NCBI GenBank assembly: GCA_025529335.1
Contig: JAMYHX010000623.1
Span: forward strand, 1-20,685
From: Rhizopus sp. PT2906
Lineage: Eukaryota > Mucoromycota > Mucoromycetes > Mucorales > Rhizopodaceae
Direction of reading: 5' to 3'
DNA: 20,685 nucleotides
A model generated the notes under the pieces. It saw nothing but the letters and a program-made list of their open reading frames with translations. It was not told the origin of the DNA and searched no databases. The position numbers and the translations under genes are program-made. Shown one piece after another: positions 1 through 8,554 of this stretch (position 1 is its first letter; every line of letters starts with the position of its first letter).

Positions 1-375
1 ACTGTCATCAATAAAAGAGAAAAAGAAAGAAAGAAAAGGGGAAAACGTAAATAAAAAGAATTTATCTTGCTTTTTTTTACCTCGTACAAAAGTGTATTAC
101 AAAATAATTTTTTTTTTTAAAAAAACACGGCTCTCACTTTGTTCTTTTGACTTGTTAGAGTTTATGCAGGAATATAAACATCTGTAAGGGGCCGACAAGA
201 TTTTCTCTCTTTTTCTCTTTTAGTCTTTAGTCTCCCTTCAAAAAAAGGGGAAAGAACACACACACACACATACAAAGAAGATAGATGTAAATAGATTTCT
301 TTATTTATTAGTCTGTTTTCCTAGCTCGAACTATATATTTATAAAGGGTTATTATATTGTGTGTCTTGTTCTTAT
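1..375. other. Intergenic/3' flanking DNA, no gene seen
   Basis: This AT-rich stretch contains homopolymer runs (T around 69-76, T and A around 109-124), a short CA repeat near 258-268 and no convincing reading frame. It is the 3' flank of the velvet gene. On the minus strand AATAAA signals are read at 375-380 (overlapping the velvet stop) and at 304-309, either of which could serve as its poly(A) signal. Confidence 0.6.
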
Positions 376-1410
376 TTATTCTTTATTACCATCATTCCGA
401 ATGGGAATCTTTAAGCCTTGTTTTGCAAATATCTTTGATAGTTCGGTAGATTCTATAAAAAGTTATTTTAGTGATTTCCTCCTTTCTTTTTTTTTATTTT
501 GATTTAGCTTTCTATGGTTACCCGTCATGCCAGGAAACTATATGATTTGAATTAGCTATTGCGTATATAATTAAATCTATAAATACCTTTTTAGCAGAAT
601 AGACAGTAAAAGGATCAGAAAATACTTGGGCTACAATCTTACTCTTTGCATTCTCTTGGAAATCCGAACTATATAAAGGGTCATTATTATTATTATTATT
701 ATTATTATTCTCAGCAATATATACTTGGCCAGTTTCATCAAACTAAATCGAAGTGTATATCTTCCTTCTGTACGAATGCTCAGATCAGGAAAGGCAAAAT
801 AAAGTCCAGGTTCATTCTTGGCGTTCTTTAATAGACTAGGTGAACTAACAAGTGAACCCATGAGGACTCGAGTGCATTTAGGTGGATTGGATATAATGTT
901 GCGTTCTTCGGTTCGATCATCGGACCAAAGCGTGACATGAAGCACAAAGAACGGGATTTGAAGGGATCTAGTGATGATGAGTATTGTTATTTTAACAACT
1001 ATTTTTTTTGTTCTTACTGAATGTCCACTGGAACATCATTTTGCTTGACAATGAGTTGAACAATGGGTGGAGGATCAATGGGTCTTCTATCTTTTTCACC
1101 AAATCCACACATGCGGGCATGGAGGGGTTGTTGGCATACTACTAATTCATATGTTCTACGTACACTTATATATGAGTAGATAAATTCTACTAGAACATGT
1201 ACTAATAATAAACCTCTTTTCTCTTTCATCGTAACCTATTGATTGAAATGCAGGTGCTGTACTTATGGGTCGTGGTGGTCCTGACATATCTGTTGCTGTT
1301 GTAGTAGTAGCAGTAGTAGTAGTAGGTGTTGTAGTCATAGTAAACCGGTTGATATGGTATTGTTGTTGCTGTTGTTGCTGCTCTGATAAATAGGTGTAGT
1401 CTCGGTTCAT
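376..1410 (-). CDS. Velvet-domain transcription factor (VelB-like)
   Basis: A fungal velvet-family regulator; these are DNA-binding factors with a Rel-like fold that couple development to secondary metabolism and usually act as homo- or heterodimers in the nucleus. Exons on the minus strand: 1410-1236, 1189-1018, 967-725, 668-587, 537-522 and 452-376, giving 254 residues in one frame. The N-terminus is low complexity (poly-Q about residues 11-17, Thr/Ala-rich 25-41). The velvet domain then shows the family hallmarks QQPLHARMCGFGEKDRRP, PPPIVQL, LHVTLWSDD, EERN, GSLVSSP, FPDLSIRTEGRYTLRFSL, FSDPFTVYSAKKFPGMTEST and a KIPIR tail. The compact domain and short C-terminus suggest a VelB-like member, but orthology is not settled. 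The 16-nt exon 5 is unusual. The exon 1/2 junction is the least certain: donor GTTACG at 1235, with acceptors at 1190 or 1187 both in frame. The gene starts only 72 bp after the upstream glycosyltransferase stop. Confidence 0.93.
683..711. repeat. (ATT)n microsatellite inside a velvet intron
   Basis: About nine ATT units fill roughly half of the 56-nt third intron (669-724) of the velvet gene. Length changes here would alter intron size but not the protein. The donor and acceptor lie outside the repeat. Confidence 0.85.
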
Positions 1411-1482
1411 AAAGGATATAAATTATTAAAAAAAAAAAAAAAAAAAAAAGATCAAAAAAAGAGATATTTTATTTTATTATTA
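1411..1482 (-). promoter_or_regulatory. Compact GT49 terminator / velvet promoter with 22-nt T-tract
   Basis: Only 72 bp separate the glycosyltransferase stop from the velvet ATG, both on the minus strand. The interval holds minus-strand AATAAA motifs at 1468-1473 and 1473-1478 (3' end signal of the upstream gene). It also holds an unbroken 22-nt T-tract (plus-strand A at 1428-1449) ending 17 nt before the velvet start, a likely nucleosome-depleted core promoter. No TATA box is obvious. Confidence 0.55.
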
Positions 1483-3034
1483 TCATTCAGGCTTTCCTAT
1501 TAAACCTTTACCCCAATTTTGAATGATACGAGAACATTGCTGTCTAATATGGTTTGATTTACTAGTCTTCCATAAACCCATAGAGTCCAATTCTCTTGCA
1601 TGGTATACACACTCTTCCCAATAAAACTTGGAGTACAACCTCTTTTCAATGACTCTCTATGTATATATTGTGTCAGTCAAAAGATATTGTATTCTTTTAA
1701 TCTATTTACATCTAAATCCGAAACAAGATGCTTTCTTGCCGATGGTTTATAAATAGCAAAATCACTGGGCAGCACCAAGAAATCATTTCCAGCCAGGTAA
1801 CTGGACAATAGACAAGCTGATCTTTTATCTACAAATCGCTCAGAGCACCTACATAGGGGAGATATGAATATGAGTTATGTACAAGAATTACTCTCAGTTT
1901 ACCATGGTTGAACTGTTTTGCTCTGAATGACCAATGGTTCATAATCAATCGTATAATTCTCTACTTTATACACATCCTTTGCCTTTTTCCACTTTTCCAA
2001 ATCAGTAGGTCCTTCATTCAACTTGAATTGAGCATCATATAGACCCAACTTGCCTTCATTCACCAAACCGAGGACTTCCTTCTTTGTGCGCGGGATATCA
2101 TTGGCAGATATTACCTGTTGTTGAATCTCAAATGTAGGCACCACGAGCATATCACCAAGTTGCATTTGTTTGGTATATGTGTGGATCGTTCGACGTAAAT
2201 CGGTAGGTAAGATGACACTTGAGGGTGTATCACAGACATAGTTCGTTCTCGCGTACACTCGAGCAATGTTTCTTTCGGCATTCATGGGTAACAAGACCGA
2301 AATACTGTTGTGCCCTGAGGTCTCGATGAGATGAATATCAACATTTTGATAAAGAGAAGGCTTTGAGCGGTACTCTTGTTCGATAGCATTTAAAATGTCT
2401 TTATGAGCTTGCTTAGATATATGAAGTGTAGCAGAAATAGGGCCTATGTCGTGATGAGTTTTATAAGACATGTGTGGATATATTGTATGTTACCATTGTA
2501 ATTTTCGGCTAGTGCAACAAGTTCTTTCCATGATTCCGGAGATACGTTGGTCAATAAACTAACATCGCTTTCATCAGATGGCTGCGATGCTGACTGCCAA
2601 AAAGGTGTCACTCCCTTTAAGGCGCCATATTCACTCTTGGGGAACATTTTGGATAGTTTTAAACCATGAGGCATAGTTGTGATGGCCGAGTATGATAAAT
2701 CTATTACACATAATGTCATCATGCAAGCTTTATCTTTATTGTGTAAATAATTACCAGCATCATAAGTACGGTCAATATGAAAACTGTCTCTTGTTGTGTG
2801 TTGAGAGAAGAGTTGAAAGAACCAACGTGTGAAGTGAGCTGATGTGAGCAAGATGGAAAAGATTATGTAGAATAACACAAGTAATCTGACCCAACGCTTT
2901 CTTTTCTCTTGTTGCTGTTGTTGATTGGTTGGTAATATAGACTGTGGTGAGTGACCGAATAAGGAATCAGCCCAGTGATTTAACTGATGCCAGTATGCGT
3001 CATGCTTGTTTCTTTTTGATTCAGATTTATCCAT
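1483..3034 (-). CDS. GT49/LARGE-like type II membrane glycosyltransferase
   Basis: Related to the LARGE/B4GAT1 (GT49) glycosyltransferases, Golgi enzymes in animals that transfer glucuronic acid or xylose. Exons on the minus strand: 3034-2494, 2443-1903, 1848-1710 and 1656-1483, giving 464 residues. A basic cytoplasmic tail (poly-Q near 38-42, then KRKR) precedes one membrane segment at about 49-66, the type II Golgi layout. The luminal part matches the family at NGPISATLHIS (about 180-190), NAERNIARVYARTNYV (235-250), NEGPTDLEKW (323-332), YEPLVI (349-354), CSERF (362-366) and LVLPSDFAIYKP (385-396). Where animal GT49 enzymes carry the metal-binding DXD (as in DVDMVP), this protein has CDTPSSVILP (251-260) and no DXD. 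Catalytic activity and donor sugar are therefore uncertain. It is divergent from the small gene at 3150, with 115 bp between starts. Confidence 0.85.
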
Positions 3035-3149
3035 AAAGGAACGATATAAAGAGAGAGAGAGAGAGAGAGGGGAGAAAGATTTGATTGGTTCGATTGTGTA
3101 ATTTATATTTTAAGTTGAAAGGACCGGTTTTTTCATATTTCTTCTCTTT
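3035..3149. promoter_or_regulatory. Shared divergent promoter with (GA)n repeat
   Basis: This 115-bp gap separates two divergent start codons (glycosyltransferase to the left, Pro/Gln-rich small protein to the right). It contains a perfect GA repeat at about 3051-3069, CT-rich as read by the glycosyltransferase, and T-rich sequence before the plus-strand start. Bidirectional use is inferred from the geometry only. Confidence 0.6.
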
Positions 3150-3422
3150 ATGTCATACCCACCTCAAGCACCTCAGCAACAGTTTTATCCTCCTCCTCCT
3201 TTTCAAGGCGATTTTCAACAACAACAACAGCAACAGGCTTATTATCCTCCTCCACCACAGGGAGCATACCAACCACAGGGAGGATACCAACCGCAGTAAT
3301 ACTTGGCTTAACTCGTAGTATGTATATAACTCACAATGTTTAACAGACCACCGCCACAAGTTGTCTATACCCAACCAGCACAAACGAATTCTGCAGGATC
3401 TGACTTTTGCTGTGGATGGTAA
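3150..3422 (+). CDS. Small Pro/Gln/Tyr-rich protein with C-terminal CCGW
   Basis: Two exons (3150-3295 and 3347-3422) with a canonical GT...CAG intron encode 73 residues. The first 49 residues are low complexity, rich in Pro, Gln, Tyr and Gly, with YPPPP and GAYQPQGGYQPQ units. Exon 2 adds PPPQVVYTQPAQTNSAGSDF and ends in CCGW. The layout resembles small eukaryotic XYPPX-repeat proteins that end in a Cys-rich membrane-associated tail (CYSTM-like), but the Cys module here is only two residues, so I do not assign it. The paired cysteines could be lipid-modified (inference). Splicing is supported because it extends the same Pro/Gln composition to a natural stop. An AATAAA poly(A) signal lies near 3536. 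Function unknown. Confidence 0.75.
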
Positions 3423-4087
3423 ATGGAGTACCTTCTTCTATATGTCTACTAACATTCTTTATAATTGTACATAGTTTGTCTAGTTTATTGATATGTTGCG
3501 CAATAGATTCACTCTGCTAACTCTATGCATTTTAAATAAATATTTACATTGATTCTGGTTACAAACTCATGTCCTCCTCATTTTAGAATAGGTACACAAA
3601 GTAATCTATAACTCAAGTCCATTCCTCTATCTTGGACACTCTAGAGGATGATAATAATGCTACCTGCTTTCAACTCATGCGCGCGGCGACTTGCTCCTTT
3701 CTTCTGTCTTCAGTTCGGGGCTTAAAGATGATCCCACCGCTTAAATGGAATGAGATACATGAAACCTTTTTGATTGGAAAAGACACGTATTATCTATCTC
3801 TCTTTCTTATACAAAAAATGGATTGGTAAAAGCAAGGTTGTAACAACGAACTTTGTTCCTTAATCATTTGTAAAAAAAAAAAAAAAAAGAGTCCTTCAAC
3901 TAGAACTGGTGAGTATTACACACACACACATAAGGATGGCGCGTTACTTGGGGAAGACTAACTGGAAAATTTTTCTTAAGGAGAAAGATAAGGAAAAAAG
4001 GATCTTGCTAAGCCAATAATATCGTGGATGATGCATAGTCTAAGAGCTATTTTTTTTTCTCTCTCTTTACTTTTTTTTTTTTTTTGA
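3423..4087. other. Intergenic region, no supported gene
   Basis: It holds the 3' flank of the small gene (AATAAA near 3536), an A-tract near 3871-3888, a CA repeat near 3920-3930 and the T-rich promoter of the next gene. An open frame at 3632-3829 has no recognisable domain, biased composition or splice support, and I do not call it. A GC-rich spot lies near 3680-3692. No tRNA or snoRNA motif was seen. Confidence 0.5.
4071..4085 (+). promoter_or_regulatory. 15-nt T-tract immediately upstream of start codon
   Basis: A run of 15 T ends 2 nt before the ATG at 4088, preceded by CT-rich sequence from about 4051. It is one of several similar coding-strand T-tracts in the window and probably marks the core promoter or a very short 5' leader. 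Confidence 0.5.
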
Positions 4088-5302
4088 ATGAAAGGTATTA
4101 CGCCTGTAACCTTCATACCCTTTCTATTACTTGTTAGCTTTTGTATTTATTTACTGTTTATATGGAGATCCTCTTTTCCTCCTTCATCATCTAAGCAACA
4201 ACAGCAACAACAACAATTACCTAATACATCACGATTAGCCAGTAACAGTCGTCGTCATAGAATTGCTTCTGTCTTGGCCCATATCCGTACAAGCTATGTA
4301 ACCAATCGCACACCAGACATATCTACACCACCACTTCTTATATTATACAGCTGTAAACCAAATCAGCAATGTGGAACGTTAGCCGAGCGAATGCTTGACA
4401 TTACTCATGCCTACTATTATACTATGCTCCATCCGACAGATGCTGCATTTGCCTATGACATGATCTACCCTATTCAATTCGAATGGTTTTTGGAACCCTC
4501 GCCTGGCTACATGGCTATGCGAACATGGCAAGCACAGTACTATCTGAATCGAGCTGGACATCAAGATGTGACTTATATACCCATCATCAACGAGGCCAGT
4601 CTAATAGATGTTCCTCAACGCATCATAGGCACTACCGTATGGCAAGAACGAACCAACTGGAACAAGACAACGACCGGTAAAGCAGGACAGTACGGCCTAA
4701 GTCGACTCGCGATGAAATCCGATTGGTTTTTGATCGTCAGTCGTCTCTTATTCTATCGGCCGACAGATTGGCTTTCACAGCAATTAGAGCCTTATCGAGA
4801 GTTAATGGGTGGCCAGGTCAGGCTGGGCGAAGGCTTGAACATGTTTGATCCCCATAATGCGATATTACCCCCATCCCACCCATCCTGGTTTCGGGTGGGC
4901 GTGCGCGTGACAGACATGGGAGACGTGGATCGAACAGCTGCTCAGGTCCAACAAGTATGCGTGGGAAATTGCCACGTCTTTATCTCTGCAACCTCGTCAG
5001 GGGCTCTTGCTCGAATGCGTCAAAGGCTATTAGGGGTTTGTTCAGTACATGCTGTAGCTGAGGGATACTCCTTTGAGGATCTGGATACACCGCCCAAGAC
5101 GTGGAGAATGTTTCAGTCGGATGAAGAGCAGCTCAAGAAACAGTATGCACGCGTGTTTATGGATTGGATGATCTTGACGCGTATGGATTATTTGATCGGA
5201 CGAGAAGATGATCAGCTATTGAAAGTAGCAGCTTGGTCAGCACAAGTACAAACGGATGCCATGAGTCGAGACGGTTCATTTATATCTTTAACAGATTGGT
5301 AA
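4088..5302 (+). CDS. Fucosyltransferase-like type II membrane protein
   Basis: A single-exon gene of 404 residues. One hydrophobic segment at about 7-26 follows a very short N-terminus (signal anchor), then a Ser/Gln-rich stem with a seven-residue poly-Q (about 37-43), then a luminal domain from about residue 80. The layout recalls GT-B fucosyltransferases of the GT37/GT23/O-FucT type. CGTLAERMLDITHAYYY fits the GGLGNRM-like first loop (with the glycines changed), FRVGVRVTDMGD fits the GDP-sugar-binding strand, VFISATSS a further strand, and WMILTRMDYLIGREDDQLLKVAA the C-terminal helix that in relatives reads as a St.sTFg..A motif. Mucoralean cell walls contain fucose, so such an enzyme is plausible there. 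Assignment rests on motif order only; substrate unknown. An AATAAA signal follows at 5354-5359. Confidence 0.75.
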   Translation: MKGITPVTFIPFLLLVSFCIYLLFIWRSSFPPSSSKQQQQQQQLPNTSRLASNSRRHRIASVLAHIRTSYVTNRTPDISTPPLLILYSCKPNQQCGTLAERMLDITHAYYYTMLHPTDAAFAYDMIYPIQFEWFLEPSPGYMAMRTWQAQYYLNRAGHQDVTYIPIINEASLIDVPQRIIGTTVWQERTNWNKTTTGKAGQYGLSRLAMKSDWFLIVSRLLFYRPTDWLSQQLEPYRELMGGQVRLGEGLNMFDPHNAILPPSHPSWFRVGVRVTDMGDVDRTAAQVQQVCVGNCHVFISATSSGALARMRQRLLGVCSVHAVAEGYSFEDLDTPPKTWRMFQSDEEQLKKQYARVFMDWMILTRMDYLIGREDDQLLKVAAWSAQVQTDAMSRDGSFISLTDW

Positions 5303-5412
5303 CAAAAAGAGATTTATTGTATATGTACTATTACTATTTACTATTAGTTGTGAAATAAATAAAGAGAAGGGGGGAATAGAGTTTCTCTAGATTGAAACTT
5401 TGTATGTATATA

Positions 5413-5976
5413 TTAAGCAGCATTTAAGAAGAATTGATCTAATCTACAATAGCGAGACTGGCATCGGCGAAGACCGGAGCTTTTAGTTTGATCGGTAGTT
5501 GACGAAGCATTTGCCCTTGAAAACATTTCAGATAATAAAGATACGGGCTTTGGTAATGTGGACGAGCGACGGATAAGCGGTTTCTTTTTAATTATCTCTT
5601 GCTGTTGAGGTTGAGGTTGAGGTTGACGCTGTGAGTGATCATCGATATAGAATTTACGTCTATTTGACTTTAACTTGGGTTCATTTAGATTAGGTAAAGA
5701 GCGACTTCGCTTGAGGGTATGTTGCTTTACAGTCATATCAATGTCTGCTACAGTATTTGGCTTTTGCTTCTTTTGTAAAACGGAATGTCTATACCACAGC
5801 CTCCAAGACAGGTTCTCCAAACGAAATCCATCTTGGATATTCGACTTGCATTTTGTGAAAATGGCCCATAAAGAGGATAGCTGGTCGAGATTATTCCAAG
5901 GTAAGGAATGCTCTGCTAATGTATTCTTGATCAACAATGGCAAATGGATTTCATTTGAAGATGAATAATAATACAT
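5413..5976 (-). CDS. DUF1752 (AreA GATA-like N-terminal domain) protein
   Basis: An intronless 187-residue protein. Residues about 30-62 match the fungal DUF1752/PF08550 domain found at the N-terminus of AreA-type nitrogen regulators and in several yeast regulatory proteins: LDQLSSLWAIFTKCK followed by RLENLSWRLWYR. No GATA zinc finger follows, so it is unlikely to bind DNA like AreA. The rest is basic and probably disordered, with the motif KRSRSLPNL, a Gln/Pro stretch (about 120-128), RRSSTLPKP, and a C-terminal RRCQSRYCRLDQFF. The RSxSLP-type motifs resemble basophilic kinase or 14-3-3 sites (inference). A regulatory role in nutrient signalling is plausible but unproven. It converges on the fucosyltransferase-like gene with 110 bp between stops; a minus-strand AATAAA at 5313-5318 would make the two transcripts overlap. 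Confidence 0.9.
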   Translation of the reverse strand: MYYYSSSNEIHLPLLIKNTLAEHSLPWNNLDQLSSLWAIFTKCKSNIQDGFRLENLSWRLWYRHSVLQKKQKPNTVADIDMTVKQHTLKRSRSLPNLNEPKLKSNRRKFYIDDHSQRQPQPQPQQQEIIKKKPLIRRSSTLPKPVSLLSEMFSRANASSTTDQTKSSGLRRCQSRYCRLDQFFLNAA

Positions 5977-6604
5977 TTTACAATTGAAAGAAGAACAAAA
6001 AAAAAAAGATAGGGCGTAATTTTAATTTCTATTTTATATATTTCCCCCATTTTGACCTACTTTTTTGGGGAATTAATACTCTGAATCTTTGTGAGACCCC
6101 AACCTTTGTTTCCTTGACAATAGATAATTTTTGTCACTGTACAACATGTCAACCCTTTCCTCTTTCTTTCTTCCTTTCCTTTTTCCGGATGATCCCGAGC
6201 CTCTTTTCTTTTTTTTGAAGCTAACTTCAGTTCCCTTATATCATTCTGAGGTTATTCACAGTTATTCCTCAAAAGTAAAAAAAAAGGAGCCGTGACTAGT
6301 ATTACTCTTAAATCTAGATTCAATATGTTTGTTATTCGTTTTTTCTTTGGACTTGGGACTTTTTTGATATCCCGATGAGAGAAGCTTGAGTAACAATAAA
6401 TACCCACAAAAATTTAGTAGTCACAATACCACTTGATCTTCAAGGAAAAGTTAAATAGACTGAAATGCGACTATAGTATATATATATATATATTATAAAG
6501 CACTTACTTTCCGCTTGTAGTTTTTCTATTTCTAAACATAATCAATATTCAGCTTATTATTCTCATTTGTAGGCCCTTTTTTGCTTTGATAATGAAGCTC
6601 GCTT

Positions 6605-6865
6605 TCAAGAATGAGAACAATGCAAGAGCCTGTGCAACTTGACATTGCCCTGATATGCTTTTTCTTGGTCAAGAATCCAGAATTCTTCAGTGTCTATCTT
6701 TTTTGTACGCTGTTCATTATCTCTGTGATCAATATGGTCCCACGGGTTGAGCTTTGAATGAAGTACAAGGTGATCCTGGCATCTTTCATCTGACAGGTAA
6801 TCAGCCTGCTTTAAAAAGTCTAGAACGCAACCAGTAAGTGATTCATAAAGCATCAGTAACGCCAA
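6605..6865 (-). pseudogene. Possible gene relic, unrecognised
   Basis: An 86-codon open frame whose peptide looks protein-like in composition (charged, with Trp and Cys; SDERCQDHLVLHSKLNPWDH within it). I recognise no family. It has no neighbouring exon that extends it and lies in a gene-poor stretch, so it may be a relic of an old insertion or chance. Confidence 0.2.
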
Positions 6866-7074
6866 GTTGACAGTTGGGCTTTACTCGTTTGGCCGTGATG
6901 AAGCTTTTTTTTTCTTCATTTAATCTCAAAAAGAGTCTTAATAGCTACTTATGGGTCTATTTGTCCATTGAACAAGACTCAATGGCGATAAAATTAGAAT
7001 CGACTGAACGTAACGAATAAAAAAGTCAAACAAAGGATGATACCTTTCAATAGCTTACCTGCTTAATGCAACAT

Positions 7075-7490
7075 TGAAGCAAATCGTTTGTATTTGCAGC
7101 ATATATTAACGCTGATAAATGAAAAAGCCCTACAACTGATTTACAGAAATTCTTTCAGCAATAACGTGTATCTCTGAACATCCACTTATAAGACTCTGTC
7201 CATTGTTAATCCAGAGAAGGAAATTATAAGGTTAACCTTGGCTGCATTGGGCGATAAAGTGCACTTGCTTCAAAAAACAAAATCAATGGAATCATTAACA
7301 TTATGAAAATTGGATTGTGTACAAGCTATTCACAAATGGCAACAATCTTTTATTTTCAAGAGCAATGGAGATTGAAAAATAGGGCGGATGCATTAAATAA
7401 GCTATTCTCTGTTTCTATACAACTTGGAAAGCTAATATCGAGTTTTTCATCCGGAGCTTGGATACCCTTTTTGGGGTATTTACAGTGATA
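7075..7490 (+). pseudogene. Possible decayed coding relic, unrecognised
   Basis: One frame from about 7075 to 7390 reads as protein-like sequence broken by a few in-frame stops, including ANRLYLQHILTLINEKALQL, VNPEKEIIRLTLAALGDKVH and LDCVQAIHKWQQSFIF. Another frame (7303-7488) is open beside it. I counted about four stops in about 108 codons, fewer than expected for DNA this AT-rich. That hints at a degraded gene, but no family can be named. It could be chance. Confidence 0.25.
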
Positions 7491-8554
7491 CATGGCCCTT
7501 TTGCAATAATATGGAAACTACTAAACTTTAACTGATTGCAAACCATTTGCTAAACATGGTTAGGAAAATCCGAGCATGTGTATAACCTTACCATTGACTG
7601 CTCTCCCTAAAACCCTCAACTAAATTAAACTTGTCCTTACTTTGACCCATGGAAGGCATTATTCATTTCGCTTAGAAAAGTCCCCTTAAGAGAGACTGGC
7701 GTAATGGTCTATATCGCTTTGTGATAGTCTTTCCTTCTTTTATTGGAAGGGGCTTTCGCACACGCAAACAGATATAAATGATGTCCAATGGACGAAATCG
7801 TCTTTCCCCATCCAAAAAACGAACGGCGACTTTTGCCCCGATGCTGTTGTGGTACCCTTGGCACTTGAGTGAAGAAAAGGCATAGAGTAGCATACATTAC
7901 AGGAAAAGTTTGCACTATAAAATGGCAATGCTTAATTGATTTTCATTCGTTGTATTTTCCCTTTTTGATTCACGCTAAACTACTTTTTTCAATAAGGTTT
8001 AAAGAAAATGGTTTTCCTTGGTGAAACTCTTGAATGGACCACAGTTTTCTTGGTCTTGCCTGATTTATTATTTTCTCCCTTCAAAAAGTCTATCTGAAAT
8101 AAGTTAGGCTTGAATCTGAACAGGATGAAAACACACAGTTCCCCAGGAAAGTTAAATTATTACAGTTTCCTAAAATAATTAGTATGCCCACAGTAGGTCG
8201 GTCCGAACGGTCTTTGTTATTCCTCATCCAATTATCTAATAGAGAGAGAAAGAAAAAAGACGCGTAAGAATTCTTTAGTACCATCCCGATATTCTGAATG
8301 TGATGAGAAACACTAGTGTAAGCTATTTCTAAAGGAATCACTATTCAGAGTAAATAAAGGACTATGTATCATCTATTTGGGCTATTGCACTGTCGCATAC
8401 TTTTATGCTTTATTCACAAATTGCTCAATGCAAGGAACAACGTTTACAAAAAAGGAAATAATTTTACAAGTCACAATTTAAGCCACACATACACAGTCTT
8501 CTTCTAAACTCACACATTGTAAGTCTGATGTCCTTATTTCTAGCACAGTTTTAA

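Larger units (their letters stand above)
5977..8554. other. Gene-poor 2.6-kb region with decayed-looking frames
   Basis: Between the divergent starts at 5976 and 8555 I find no intact gene. The left end is promoter-like (A-tract 5997-6007, poly-pyrimidine runs around 6130-6220). A TA repeat sits near 6475-6495. Short frames without recognisable domains occur at 6605-6865 (minus), 7075-7490 (plus, interrupted by stops), 7672-7928 (minus, open in all three frames for about 150 bases) and 8090-8341 (minus). No terminal inverted repeats, target duplications or transposase motifs could be identified by eye. The rightmost 200 bp should contain the BFR2 promoter. Confidence 0.5.

Noticed and set aside
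1402..1418. ATATCCTTT just before and across the velvet start (minus strand), resembling a U12 donor
   Set aside because: No U12 branch site follows within intron distance, and the ATG in question opens the frame that leads into the velvet domain.
3632..3829. 65-codon open frame, plus strand
   Set aside because: No domain, no splice support, unremarkable composition; probably chance.
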